From Tautonia sociabilis (lineage in GTDB: Bacteria; Planctomycetota; Planctomycetia; Isosphaerales; Isosphaeraceae): 64,000 nucleotides of DNA. Below are positions 1 through 11,402 of the stretch, in pieces; position 1 is the stretch's first letter; every line of letters starts with the position of its first letter. The translations under genes and the position numbers were made by a program. The stretch covers positions 62,001 through 126,000 of the forward strand of contig NZ_RYZH01000001.1 in assembly GCF_003977685.1 (NCBI RefSeq), written 5' to 3'. The notes beneath the pieces were generated by a model. It ran no database searches. It saw nothing but the letters and a program-made list of their open reading frames with translations, and was not told the DNA's origin.

Positions 1-32
1 GAGACGACCGGGCGCCGGCCGGAGCGGTCGAA

Positions 33-1298
33 GTGGCGGTGTTCCTGCCCGAGCCAGGGGACTGGGACGACGTCCGGGAAGGGGTCTCGGCCTGCCGGCG
101 CCGGGGACTGATCCGGGAGGTGGTCGAGCGGCCGGACGGGATCTCCTTCCGGACCGAGCGGTCTGGCCGGAGGGTGCGGCTGTCCTGGGTCCCGGGAGGG
201 GGAGTGGTGGCGACCCGAGATCGGGTGACCCGGCTGGTCGGCCGGCCGGGGGGCCCGGCGGCGGTGGTGGGGTCGAACAACACGGTATTGACGGCCGCCC
301 TGGCCGAGGCGCTGGACCAGGAGGTCGGGCGACGGGGGGGCCGGAGCGCCTCGGGGGGGGCCGGGCCGGTGCTGCTGGTCCCCTGGGCGACCTCGGTGAA
401 GGTGGACCGGCCGGGGGCGGCCTCGGTGCCGCTGCTGGGCCTGTATCCGGGCCGGACCTTCCGGTTCTGCCCGAACAACCGGCAGGAGGCGGCGCTGGTG
501 GCCCGGGTCGCGGCCGACCGGGAGGGGGTGCCGGGGGGGGCGGTGGTCGTGATCGACGGCAACGACCCGTACTCCCGGGACCTGGCCGCCGGCTTCGAGG
601 CGGCGATGGCGGAGACGGCCCCCGAAGCGAAGCTGGTGCTGCGGAGGCTCGACCTGTCGGGGCCCGGCGCCATCGGCCCCGACGACCGCCCAGGGCCGGC
701 GGAGCTGGCCGAGGCCGACCGCATCTGGCGGTTCGCCGAGGAGGTTCCTGGAGACGGGCCGGTCTGGGCCGTCTTGCCGTTGCAGGGGACGCCGGCCCGG
801 CGGATGATCCGGGCGCTGGTCGACCGCTCCGGGCCGATCGGCCCCCGGGTGCTCGGCCGGCTCCAGGTGCTCTGCGGCGACGGCATCGGCCGGACGACCC
901 TCTCCGAGCTGGCCGGCCGGTGCACGCTGCCGGTCTGGTGCGTCTCGGGCAGCGCCTTGCCGGAGGACGATGCCGGCGCTGCCGACGAGCTGGGGGGGGC
1001 GCAGGTGCTGGCGGAGATCGTCTCGGCGATCGCCCTGGTGCTCGACCGCCCGGGGGAGGAGGTCCCCGACCTGGCCGCCGCGCTGGCGGCGATCGACCTG
1101 CCGGCCGACCACCCCTTCGCCTTCGGCCGATCGCTCGCCTTCGACCCCTCCGGCGAGCGTCGGGCGGCCGACCTTGGCCACGTTCTGGCGATCCTGCCGG
1201 GTCAGGAGGGGGTGCTCGCCTTCGGGCCGGTCTCCCCGGGGGAGGTCGGGAGGCTTCGGGAGGCCGGGGAGATCGAGGGAACGCTGGCTCATCGGTGA
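33..1298 (+). CDS. Periplasmic-binding-fold (ABC substrate-binding-like) protein, 5' end uncertain
   Basis: The product (421 aa from a GTG with GGAG eight bases upstream) resembles type 1 periplasmic binding proteins. There is a strand-loop VVGSNNT near residue 80, a strand VLLVPWATS near 115, a hinge-like segment FRFCPNNRQEAALVARV near 145, and VVVIDGNDPYSRDLAAGFEAA near 170, typical of the second lobe. No signal peptide follows this start, and the reading frame stays open back to the window edge, so the true start may lie outside and this could be the C-terminal domain of a larger protein. The next gene is a membrane histidine kinase on the same strand, so a ligand-sensing role is possible but is inference. 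The ligand cannot be read from the sequence. Confidence 0.6.
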   Translation: MAVFLPEPGDWDDVREGVSACRRRGLIREVVERPDGISFRTERSGRRVRLSWVPGGGVVATRDRVTRLVGRPGGPAAVVGSNNTVLTAALAEALDQEVGRRGGRSASGGAGPVLLVPWATSVKVDRPGAASVPLLGLYPGRTFRFCPNNRQEAALVARVAADREGVPGGAVVVIDGNDPYSRDLAAGFEAAMAETAPEAKLVLRRLDLSGPGAIGPDDRPGPAELAEADRIWRFAEEVPGDGPVWAVLPLQGTPARRMIRALVDRSGPIGPRVLGRLQVLCGDGIGRTTLSELAGRCTLPVWCVSGSALPEDDAGAADELGGAQVLAEIVSAIALVLDRPGEEVPDLAAALAAIDLPADHPFAFGRSLAFDPSGERRAADLGHVLAILPGQEGVLAFGPVSPGEVGRLREAGEIEGTLAHR

Positions 1299-1465
1299 GG
1301 AGCGGTTCCCGATTGAGGACCCGGCGTCGAACCGCCGGAATCCCGGACGGAGCGGAGCGAGGAGGCCGATGACGGTATCATCGGTCGGTCGAGCGATCTT
1401 GCCCACCCTCCAACGGGCTCCCTCCTCATGAGCCGCGGACCCCTCGCCGACGACGGACCCTCCCG

Positions 1466-2980
1466 ATGAGCCTCGCCCGCCGCCTGATCGGGGCCGCCGA
1501 GCGGCCGATGGAGATCCTCGGGGCGCCGGGGATGATCGTGGGGGTCGTCTCGGTGGCGGCCTTGGGGTTCAGCCTCATCGTGCAGGCCCGGGAATACGAC
1601 CTCCTGCGCCGAACCGGGAGGGAGCTCTCGGAGCGGGCGATCGAGGACTGGGTCCGGTCGACGGCGGTGGACGAGGTCGGCCGGACGGTGGTGGACTATG
1701 CTGACTCCTGGCGGTCGGCCGAGGGGGACTCGGCCCGGGTCGAGCTGCTTCGGGGGGCGCTGGCGGCGCTGGGGGTGGCCGGGGAGCGGCAGGACCGCCG
1801 GTTCGCGGTCGTCTCGGTCGCTCGCCTGGAGGTTTCCCGGCCCGGGGGCGCTCCGGTCGCCTCTTGGTTCAGCCCGGCGCCGGCACCCCCGGGGATCCCG
1901 GAGCGGGAGCATCGGTTCCTGCTGCTCGACGGGGGGGCCGAGGCGCCTTTGGTCCTGATCGCCGGGTACCGGCCGGGGGCGATGGTGGAGGAGGCGCTGG
2001 CTCGCCTGGAGACCTCGTACCGGAGGCTTTTGCTGGCGGTGCTGGGGCTGTCGGGGTACTCGTTGCTCTGCCTGGGGGCGATGGTGGTCCAGGCCCGGAT
2101 CCTCAGTGACCGCGCCGCTCGGGAGTCGGCCCAGGTGGCGACGCTGGACCTGGCCGACCGGACCTGCCACGAGCTGGGGAACGTTGTCTTCGTGCTGGCC
2201 AACGAGCGGAGGAACCTGGCCGAGCACCTCGACCAGTTCGAGCTGCTGCTCGACCGCCTTCCCGTCGCCGTCCGGACAGCGCTGGCCGACGCCGGCCTGG
2301 AGCCGGGAGCAGCGTCCCGGGCCCTCCGGGCGCTGGATCGGAGGCTGGCGGAGGAGGGGCTCGACCCCGAGGTCGAGCTGCGCAACGGGGCTCGGATCGC
2401 CCGGGACGTGGCCCGGCAGATCGACGTCTGCTCGCAGTACATCGCGCTGACGGTCCGGGAGCTGGACGGGTTCCTGAAGCAGTCCACCATGCCGGTCGAG
2501 CCGACGCCGACCCGGGTGCTGGAGGCGATCGACGAGGCGCTGACGCTGCTGGGGCCGAGGATCGAGTCGGCGATGGCGGAGGTCGATCGGCCGGGGGAGG
2601 GGGCGGAGGTCGTGTCCGTGCTGGCCGACCGTCGCTTGCTGGTGCACGCGCTGGTCAACCTGCTGAAGAACGCGCTGGAGGCGACCGCGAGAGCGCCGGC
2701 CGGCGATCGGCCGAGGATCGCCCTCTCGGTCGAGGAGGCCGGGGCGATCGTCCGGATCGGGGTGCGGGACAACGGGCCGGGGATCCCGGAGGGGGTCGCC
2801 GCTCGGGTCTTCGAGCCCGGGTTCTCGACCAAGGGGAGGGGCCGGGGCCGGGGACTGGTGATCGCCCGGGACTCGATCCGGTCGCAAGGGGGGACGCTCC
2901 GGCTGGTCCGCTCTCCGGCCGGGGAGCCCGGGGCCTGCTTCCTGATCGAGTTGCCCTCGGCGGTCGGAACTCGGGACTGA
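1466..2980 (+). CDS. Membrane-bound sensor histidine kinase
   Basis: A 504-aa sensor kinase. A transmembrane helix lies at about residues 22-40 and a second at about 188-210, enclosing an extracytoplasmic sensor region of about 145 residues with no recognisable domain. The cytoplasmic part has the phospho-acceptor region TCHELGNVVFVLANE (His near 233), an N box LVNLLKNALEA, a G1 box VRDNGPGIPEGV, an F box FSTKGRGRGRGLVIA and a terminal HATPase_c fold. The H box is atypical (HELGN, as in HELxN kinases). No response regulator is adjacent, so it acts through an unlinked regulator or a partner upstream of the window. The start ATG is preceded by a weak purine stretch. Confidence 0.85.
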   Translation: MSLARRLIGAAERPMEILGAPGMIVGVVSVAALGFSLIVQAREYDLLRRTGRELSERAIEDWVRSTAVDEVGRTVVDYADSWRSAEGDSARVELLRGALAALGVAGERQDRRFAVVSVARLEVSRPGGAPVASWFSPAPAPPGIPEREHRFLLLDGGAEAPLVLIAGYRPGAMVEEALARLETSYRRLLLAVLGLSGYSLLCLGAMVVQARILSDRAARESAQVATLDLADRTCHELGNVVFVLANERRNLAEHLDQFELLLDRLPVAVRTALADAGLEPGAASRALRALDRRLAEEGLDPEVELRNGARIARDVARQIDVCSQYIALTVRELDGFLKQSTMPVEPTPTRVLEAIDEALTLLGPRIESAMAEVDRPGEGAEVVSVLADRRLLVHALVNLLKNALEATARAPAGDRPRIALSVEEAGAIVRIGVRDNGPGIPEGVAARVFEPGFSTKGRGRGRGLVIARDSIRSQGGTLRLVRSPAGEPGACFLIELPSAVGTRD

Positions 2981-3021
2981 TCGGCGACGGACTCGGACGT
3001 CCTGTCGATGTTCCCGGGGGA

Positions 3022-5233
<2,212 letters not shown>

Positions 5234-5564
5234 GGGCGCGCTCGGACCGCTCGCGGTCGGCAACGGGGATCGAGGACCGTCGCCCGGATGGGCTCCCCGT
5301 CGTGGGGGGAGGGCGATCGGCGTCCGGCCCTCCCCGCTCGCGAGGGAGGGAATCCGAAGGGAGTCGGGCCTCGGCCGGGATCCCCGAGGGGATGGCCCGC
5401 GTCGGGGGGGCCATTGCGGGGACCGGCAGGGCTCGACCGGGGATTATAATCGGTCGAACCGGGGCCCCGTCCAGCGTCCCGGCTCGAATTGTCGCTCCGC
5501 CTGCCGCTCCCCGACCGGACGGCCCGAGCCCTCCCCGCCGCGATCCGCACCAAGGCGACCCGAG
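5234..5564. other. Divergent intergenic region
   Basis: This gap separates the divergent cytochrome and thioredoxin-domain genes. It contains a 10-bp palindrome GATTATAATC at 5442-5451, in which a TATAAT-like hexamer can be read on both strands, but no matching -35 element at a normal distance was found on either side. No gene is supported here. Confidence 0.4.
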
Positions 5565-7646
5565 ATGAACCACCCGACCGACCGGCCGACCAACCGCCTC
5601 GCCTCCGAGACGAGCCCGTACCTGCTCCAGCACCGGCACAACCCGGTTGACTGGTATCCCTGGGGAGAGGAGGCCTTCGCCCGGGCGAGGGCCGAGGACC
5701 GCCCGATCTTCCTGTCGGTGGGCTACTCGGCCTGCCACTGGTGCCACGTGATGGAGCGGGAATGCTTCGAGAACGACGACATCGCCCGGCTGATGAATGA
5801 CTTCTTCATCAATGTGAAGGTCGACCGCGAGGAGCGGCCCGACGTGGACCAGATCTACATGGCCGCGGTGCAGGCGATGAGCGGCCAGGGGGGCTGGCCG
5901 ATGTCGGTCTTCCTCACGCCCGACGGCCGGCCCTTCTGGGGAGGTACCTATTTCCCCCCGCGAGACATCCCGGGCCGACCCGGGTTCCCCAGGGTCTTGC
6001 GGAGCATCCACGAGGCCTGGACCGATCGGAAGGAATCGATCCTGAACGCGGCGGGGGAGCTGACCGGACACCTGGGCTCGATCGGCCAGATCCCAGCCTC
6101 GGACGGGGAGCTGGACGCCTCGCTGCTCGACAACGCGACCCGGCACTTGACCCGGGCGTTCGATCCCAGGCACGGCGGGTTCGGCCCCGCGCCGAAGTTC
6201 CCGCACCCGATGGACCTCCGCGTGTTGCTCCGAGCGCACGCCCGCTCCGGGGACGAGCACGCCCTGCACATGGTCCGCTTCTCGCTGGACGCAATGGCCC
6301 GGGGAGGCATCTACGACCACCTCGGCGGCGGCTTCTCGCGGTACTCGACCGACGACGAGTGGCTGGTCCCTCACTTCGAGAAGATGCTGTATGACAACGC
6401 CCTGCTCGGATCGACCTACGTCGAGGCGTTCCAGCTGACCGGGGATGCCGAGTTCTCCCGGGTGGCTCGGGAGGTCTTCGACTACGTGATCGGCCGGATG
6501 ACCGATCCCGAAGGGGGCTTTCATGCGACCGAGGACGCCGACAGCGAGGGGGAGGAAGGGAAGTATTACGTCTGGACGCTGGACGAGATCCGGTCGGTGC
6601 TGGGGCCGGATCGGGCCGACGTGTTCGCCTCGGTGTACGACGTGACCGCTCGGGGGAACTGGGAGGGGAAGACGATTCTGCGCCTGCCGAAACCGCTGGA
6701 CGAGGCGGCGGCGGCGCTGGGGAAGGATGCCGAGGACCTGCGTCGGGAGCTGGCGGAGGACCGGGCGCGGTTGCTCGAGGCGAGAGCGCGGCGCGTTCCG
6801 CCGGGGAAGGATACGAAGATTCTCACATCCTGGAACGGATTGATGATCGCCGCGCTGGCCGACGGGGCCCACGCGCTGGGAGAGGAACGCTACCTCGACG
6901 CGGCCGAGCGGGCGGCCGGGTTCATCCTGGACCGGCTCCGGACGTCGGACGGCCGTCTGCTGCACTGTTACAAGGACGGGAAGGCGCGGTTCAACGCCTA
7001 CCTGGACGACTACGCGAACCTGATCGACGGGCTGACCCGGCTGTTCGAGGCGACCGGAAGGCCGAGGTGGGTCGCCTCGGCGCTGGCGCTGGCCGATGTG
7101 ATGGTTGCGCAGTTCCTCGATGCCGAGCAAGGGGGGTTCTTCTACACGGGGGTCGACCACGAGGCGCTGATCACGAGGCCCAAGGACGTCTACGACAACG
7201 CCACCCCCTCGGGCAACGCGATGGCGGCGACGGCGCTGGCCCGGCTGGCTCGGCTCTCGGGCCGATCGGACCTGGAGGAGCAGGCCCGGCGCACGCTCCG
7301 ATCTGTCCGACTGGTGCTGGAGCAGGCGCCGATGGCGGCGGGGCAAAGCCTGATCGCGCTGGACTTCCTGATCGGGCCCTCTCGGGAGATCGCGGTCATC
7401 GGCGGGGAGGATCGGGACGAGCAGGTCGCCGCGCTGCGGGCGATCCGGTCGCGGTTCCTGCCGCTCGCGGTCGTGGCGCCGACGCCTCCGGAGCCGGACG
7501 ACCAGGCCGAGGCGGCTCGGCTGGTGCCGCTGCTGATCGATCGCCCGGCGAAGCAGGGACGGGCAACGATCTACGTGTGCGAGAACTTCACGTGCCAGGA
7601 GCCGGTCTTCGTGGATCGGCTGGCGGAGGCCCTGGGAGGGGGATGA
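5565..7646 (+). CDS. Thioredoxin-domain protein, YyaL/SPATA20 (DUF255) family
   Basis: A 693-aa protein starting at the ATG that gives the family N-terminus ([21 protein letters not shown]). An N-terminal thioredoxin-like domain (about residues 1-165) contains [12 protein letters not shown] with a CxxC pair and [10 protein letters not shown]. The rest is an alpha/alpha toroid related to N-acylglucosamine 2-epimerases, including [34 protein letters not shown] and [11 protein letters not shown]. Length and order match full-length family members. The biochemical role of the family is not settled; a redox or sugar-related function is usually proposed. Upstream frame extension is not coding-like. 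Confidence 0.92.
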   Translation: MNHPTDRPTNRLASETSPYLLQHRHNPVDWYPWGEEAFARARAEDRPIFLSVGYSACHWCHVMERECFENDDIARLMNDFFINVKVDREERPDVDQIYMAAVQAMSGQGGWPMSVFLTPDGRPFWGGTYFPPRDIPGRPGFPRVLRSIHEAWTDRKESILNAAGELTGHLGSIGQIPASDGELDASLLDNATRHLTRAFDPRHGGFGPAPKFPHPMDLRVLLRAHARSGDEHALHMVRFSLDAMARGGIYDHLGGGFSRYSTDDEWLVPHFEKMLYDNALLGSTYVEAFQLTGDAEFSRVAREVFDYVIGRMTDPEGGFHATEDADSEGEEGKYYVWTLDEIRSVLGPDRADVFASVYDVTARGNWEGKTILRLPKPLDEAAAALGKDAEDLRRELAEDRARLLEARARRVPPGKDTKILTSWNGLMIAALADGAHALGEERYLDAAERAAGFILDRLRTSDGRLLHCYKDGKARFNAYLDDYANLIDGLTRLFEATGRPRWVASALALADVMVAQFLDAEQGGFFYTGVDHEALITRPKDVYDNATPSGNAMAATALARLARLSGRSDLEEQARRTLRSVRLVLEQAPMAAGQSLIALDFLIGPSREIAVIGGEDRDEQVAALRAIRSRFLPLAVVAPTPPEPDDQAEAARLVPLLIDRPAKQGRATIYVCENFTCQEPVFVDRLAEALGGG

Positions 7647-7686
7647 TCCCCCGATCCGGAGGGGCGGTCGGAGCGGCTGGGATCGA

Positions 7687-7788
7687 TCACGTGCCCCCCG
7701 ATTCGGGGCAGGCACCCCGGCGGGTGTCGAGGACGAGGCGGTCGGCCCAGCGGTGGTCGTGGTCCAGGGAGTCGAAGCCGTCTCGCAT
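7687..7788 (-). CDS. Candidate small protein, 33 aa
   Basis: A short ORF downstream of the REC-kinase gene, beginning MRDGFDSLDHDHRWADR and ending in ACPESGGT. Almost every codon ends in G or C, as in the neighbouring genes. A GGGAG lies nine bases before the ATG, and a TACAAT-like -10 sits about 70 bp upstream at 7859-7864. No family is recognised. It could instead be chance in GC-rich DNA. Confidence 0.4.
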   Translation of the reverse strand: MRDGFDSLDHDHRWADRLVLDTRRGACPESGGT

Positions 7789-7858
7789 CGGTCATCTCCC
7801 TCAGGAGGTGATCCCGAAACCTCTCTGGGAGGGAGGGAGGCGACCGATTGCAGGGAAT

Positions 7859-7864
7859 ATTGTA
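7859..7864 (-). promoter_or_regulatory. -10-like element after the kinase gene
   Basis: TACAAT on the minus strand, with GTGACC about 18 bp further upstream as a partial -35. It lies just past the stop of the REC-kinase gene and could start a short transcript covering the 33-aa ORF. Confidence 0.35.
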
Positions 7865-7873
7865 CAGAAAAGG

Positions 7874-9016
7874 TTACGAGGAGGTCACGGTGGGTGGGTC
7901 GGCGGTGGGGAGGGTGAAGCAGAAGGCGCTGCCGGGGCCGGAGGGGGCGGATTCGACCCAGATGCGGCCGCCGTGGGCCTCGACGACGCGTTTGCAGAAG
8001 GCCAGTCCGATGCCGGTGCCGGGGATGCGGCGGGGGTCGTGGAGGCGGCAGAACATGTCGAAGACGCGCTCGCGGTCGGCGGGGGCGATGCCCCGGCCGT
8101 TGTCGATGACGCGGAAGGTGGCCCAGCCGTCGCCGGGGGAATCGGCCTCGACCCGGATGACGGGGGGAGTGTCGCCTCGGTACTTGACGGCGTTGCAGAT
8201 GAGGTTCTGCAGCAGGTGGTCGAGCTGCGTGCGCTGACCGAGGACGGCGGGCAGCGGGGAGCGCTCGACGCGGGCGTGCCCTTCGCGGAGGGTTTCGCGG
8301 AGGACCAGCAGGCAGTGGTCGAGGACCTCGTTCATGGGGACGACCTCGCCGGCCGCCGGGTCGGCCTCGGCGTCGGCGAAGTGGAGCAGGTCGACGACGA
8401 GGGAGGCCAGTCCCTTGACCGAGCCCTCGGCTTGCTCGATTGCCTCGGAGACGATCTCCGGCCGATCGAAGCATCGACGCGCCAGGGTGAGGTTCATGGA
8501 GACGACATTGAGCGGGTTGCGGACTTCGTGGGCCATCAGGTGGGCGAAGCGGCGGAGTTCCTCATTGCGGCGTTCGAGCAGGGCGGCGTAGGCGCGGAGC
8601 TGCCGCTGGGAGGCCTTGCGCTCGACGGCGTAGCGGAGGGAGCGGCTGAGGATCTCTCCGGTGATCTCGGACTTGACCAGGTAGTCCTGCGCGCCGCGCT
8701 GGACGGCGACGGCGGCGAAGTCCAGGTCGTCGAGCGAGGTGAGGACAACGACGGGCAGTTCGGGACGAGCTTGGAGGACGGCGTCGAGGGTGGATTCGAG
8801 GCCGCCGTCGGGTAGGACCAGATCGAGCAGTAGGGCGTCGAAGTCGCGATGGGCTAGGAGATCGAGCGCGGCCTGAAGGCGATCGACCCGCTCCAGGAGG
8901 ATGGCCGGCCCCTTGGCCCGGGAGCGGTCGAGGTGTCGCCGGATCAGCTCGGCGTGATCGGGGTCGTCCTCGACGAGCAGGACGCGCAGCGGGGTCAGGG
9001 GCATGGCGGGGCTCAC
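7874..9016 (-). CDS. Response-regulator/histidine-kinase hybrid (REC-HisKA-HATPase)
   Basis: A 380-aa soluble protein. An N-terminal receiver domain (about 1-125) has VEDD, the phospho-acceptor D in ALLLDLVLPDGG, TSLDD and a K in YLVKSE. A coiled-coil linker is followed by a kinase core: MAHEVRNPLNVVSMN (H box), LQNLICNAVKYRG (N box), VIDNGRGIAPADRERVF, and GTGIGLAFCKRVVEAHGG. Its start overlaps the stop of the upstream response regulator by 4 bp (ATGA), so the two are coupled. The receiver placed before the kinase suggests the kinase is gated by phosphotransfer from another kinase, presumably the PAS kinase of the same operon (inference). Confidence 0.9.
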   Translation of the reverse strand: MSPAMPLTPLRVLLVEDDPDHAELIRRHLDRSRAKGPAILLERVDRLQAALDLLAHRDFDALLLDLVLPDGGLESTLDAVLQARPELPVVVLTSLDDLDFAAVAVQRGAQDYLVKSEITGEILSRSLRYAVERKASQRQLRAYAALLERRNEELRRFAHLMAHEVRNPLNVVSMNLTLARRCFDRPEIVSEAIEQAEGSVKGLASLVVDLLHFADAEADPAAGEVVPMNEVLDHCLLVLRETLREGHARVERSPLPAVLGQRTQLDHLLQNLICNAVKYRGDTPPVIRVEADSPGDGWATFRVIDNGRGIAPADRERVFDMFCRLHDPRRIPGTGIGLAFCKRVVEAHGGRIWVESAPSGPGSAFCFTLPTADPPTVTSS

Positions 9017-9453
9017 TCGTCGGTCCGGGGCGGCAATACATTCCAGACGCCCCAGTAGAGGCTTAGGTCGTTGACCATCTGGCGGAACTTCTCGAAGTCG
9101 ACCGGCTTGACAAGGTAGCTGTTGACATGGTGCTGGTAGGCGCGCTCGCGGTCGGCCTCGGCGTCGGAGGTGGTCAGGATGACGACGGGGAGGTCGCGGA
9201 GGTCCTCGTCGGTTCGGATGGCGGCGAGCACCTCCAGGCCGTCGAGCTTCGGCAGCTTCAGGTCGAGCAGGACGACGTCGGGGCGCTCCGCGTCGGTGTA
9301 GGGCTCCTGGCGGCGGAGGAAGGCGAGGGCCTCGGCGCCGTCGAGGACGTGGGAGACCGAGTTGGCCACCCGGGCGCGTCGGAGGTTCCGCTTGACGAGT
9401 TCGGCGTGGTCCTCGTCGTCTTCCACGAGCAGGAACCTGACCAGTCGGCTCAT
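9013..9453 (-). CDS. Rcp1-like single-domain response regulator
   Basis: A 146-aa stand-alone receiver with LLVEDDEDHAELVKRNL, the phospho-acceptor Asp in DVVLLDLKLPKLDG, TTSDAEADRERAYQHHVNSYLVKP (conserved T and K) and a C-terminal LSLYWGVWN. This signature is typical of Rcp1-type regulators that partner bacteriophytochrome-like or PAS-containing kinases. There is no output domain, so it likely shuttles phosphate. It lies between the PAS kinase and the REC-kinase, consistent with a relay among the three. Confidence 0.92.
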   Translation of the reverse strand: MSRLVRFLLVEDDEDHAELVKRNLRRARVANSVSHVLDGAEALAFLRRQEPYTDAERPDVVLLDLKLPKLDGLEVLAAIRTDEDLRDLPVVILTTSDAEADRERAYQHHVNSYLVKPVDFEKFRQMVNDLSLYWGVWNVLPPRTDE

Positions 9454-9470
9454 CGGAGAGATCCTTGTCG

Positions 9471-9556
9471 GTCGGGGTTCGGGGTCGGGGTCGGGTTCGG
9501 GGTCGAAATCAGGGTCAGAGTCGAGGTCAGGGTCAGGGTTGGAGTTGTGGTCGGGG
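9471..9556. repeat. Low-complexity GGGTCG/GGGTCA-type hexamer tract
   Basis: An imperfect tandem of GGGTCG, GGTTCG, GGGTCA and GAGTCG hexamers in the gap between the PAS kinase and the response regulator genes. Its composition recalls the hexamer tract near 3955-3985. It is not obviously coding. Confidence 0.7.
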
Positions 9557-9687
9557 AGGGAAGGGGGTGGAGATATGATCTCAGAGTCGGGCTTCGAGAT
9601 TCCAGGAAAAAGGGGAGGAGGGCGGAGAACGGAGGCCGGGGGAGGCGGTCCAGGAGCCGAGGGGGAGGGGGGAGCGACCCTAGGGGG

Positions 9688-11214
9688 TCAGTGCGGGGAG
9701 TCTTCGGGATCGGAGGGGTCGGGGAGGGCGATCCAGAAGGTGGCGCCGAGGCCGGGCTCGGACTCGACCCAGGCTCGGCCGCCGAGCACGGAGGCGACCT
9801 TGGCGACGGAGGCGAGACCGACGCCGGTGCCCGGCTTGCTGGCGTCGAGCCGCTGGAAGAGGCCGAAGATTTTCTGGTGGTAGTCGGGGTCGATGCCGGG
9901 GCCGGTGTCCCGGACGAAGATCCGGGTCTGACCGTCTTCGGCAAGGGCGCCGAGGGTGACGAGGGTACCGGGGGTGTCGCAGGCGTATTTCAGGGCATTC
10001 TCAAGCAGGTTTTCGAGGGCCCGGGCGAGGTCGCGTTCGGCGGCGAAGACGGCCGGGGGGAGGTTGGGGCCGAGTTCGAGGCGGGCGGAGCGTTCCTGGA
10101 AGCGGGGGCCGAAGGTGTCGGCCAGGTCGGAGAGCAGGCGGGGGAGGTCGAGCCGGCGGGGGGGGCTGTCGGGGCGGCCGATGCGGCTGAGGGAGAGCAG
10201 GTCGTCGATGAGCTGGCTCATCCGGGAGACGGCGTTCCGGACGCGCCGGCAGGAGTCGACGGCGGCGTCGGAGTCGCCGGCCTTGAGGTCCTCCTCGAGC
10301 AGGCCGACGTAGCCGGTGCAGGTGACCAGGGGGCTTTTCAGGTCGTGGGAGACGGTGTAGACGAACTGCTCGAGTTCGTCGCTGCGGCGGCGGAGGTCTC
10401 GGCCGGCGGCGATGAGGCGGCGTTCCATGGCGCGGCGGCTGGTCACGTCCCGGGCGATGATCGAGGCACCGACGATGGTCCCCCGGGCGTTCCGGACGGG
10501 GCCGAGGGTGAGGGCCAGGTCCAGTCGGGTGGCGTCGTCGCGGCGGTGCTCGACGAACTGGCCGGTGACGGTTTCTCCCCGGAGGGCGCGGGGGAAGAGG
10601 TCGGGGAGCAGGTCGAGGCGGACCCAGGGGGCGAGCAGGGCGGCGGGCTGGCCGAGCACTTCGGCGGCGGGCCGGCCGAAGAGGCGGGAGGCGCCGCCGT
10701 TCCAGGAGACGATGGCGGCGTCTCGGTCCAGGCCGATGATGGCCTCGTCGGCGGCGTCGACGATGGCGGCGAGGTAGGCGTTGCGGTCCAGGGCACGGTG
10801 AAGCTCGTCGACGTCCTGGATCGAGCCGGCCAGGGTGACGGGGGGGGCCTTGCCGGCGGCCTCGGGGATGGCGCCCCGGGCCCGGAACCAGCGGTCGCCG
10901 TCGGCCAGTCGGAGGCGGAAGGAGACGTCGAGCTCGCCCTGGTCGGCGGCCTGGTCGAGGGCGGCGTTGAAGTCGTCGGCGTCGTCGGGGTGGAGCCGGC
11001 GGCGCACGGCCCCCCAGTCGAGGGGGGGGGAGTCGGCATCCTGATCAGACAGCAGGGCGATCGCTTGGGGGGAGAACCAGACCATCCCGGTCGGCACGTC
11101 CCACTCCCACAGCCCCTCGGTCGAGCCGCTGATGGCGCGGCGCAGCCGATCGACGTCGGCTTCGTCGATGCCTCCGATCGGTCGGGGGGTCCCCCGGTCG
11201 TGTCGCTCCTCCAT
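9688..11214 (-). CDS. PAS-domain sensor histidine kinase
   Basis: A 508-aa cytoplasmic kinase from the ATG at 11214, preceded by GGGGAG; a GTG at 11298 is less likely. The N-terminal half holds two PAS domains (STEGLWEWDVPTGMVWFSP near residue 25 and IVDAADEAIIGLDRDAAIVSWNGGASRLFG near 150), each followed by a PAC-like segment. The kinase core has YTVSHDLKSPLVTCTGYVG (His acceptor), LENLLENALKYA, VRDTGPGIDPDYHQKIFGLF and GTGVGLASVAKVASVLGG. It is the first gene of a three-gene signalling operon. The signal is unknown; no cofactor-binding Cys or His for a chromophore or heme is evident. Confidence 0.9.
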   Translation of the reverse strand: MEERHDRGTPRPIGGIDEADVDRLRRAISGSTEGLWEWDVPTGMVWFSPQAIALLSDQDADSPPLDWGAVRRRLHPDDADDFNAALDQAADQGELDVSFRLRLADGDRWFRARGAIPEAAGKAPPVTLAGSIQDVDELHRALDRNAYLAAIVDAADEAIIGLDRDAAIVSWNGGASRLFGRPAAEVLGQPAALLAPWVRLDLLPDLFPRALRGETVTGQFVEHRRDDATRLDLALTLGPVRNARGTIVGASIIARDVTSRRAMERRLIAAGRDLRRRSDELEQFVYTVSHDLKSPLVTCTGYVGLLEEDLKAGDSDAAVDSCRRVRNAVSRMSQLIDDLLSLSRIGRPDSPPRRLDLPRLLSDLADTFGPRFQERSARLELGPNLPPAVFAAERDLARALENLLENALKYACDTPGTLVTLGALAEDGQTRIFVRDTGPGIDPDYHQKIFGLFQRLDASKPGTGVGLASVAKVASVLGGRAWVESEPGLGATFWIALPDPSDPEDSPH

Positions 11215-11402
11215 GACGCTCCCCGCCTTGGCGCGACCGCTTGCCCGCCTTACCGTCACGAGGCTACGATTATAACGAGGTGCTTGCCGCTCGGACACCG
11301 CCCCAGCCGCCGATTCGTCGGAAGCCCGGGGCCCTCGGGCCCGAAGGGCCTGCTCCCCCTTCCTCCCCGACTCGTCCCGACCCGCCAGGAGGATCCCGGA
11401 CC

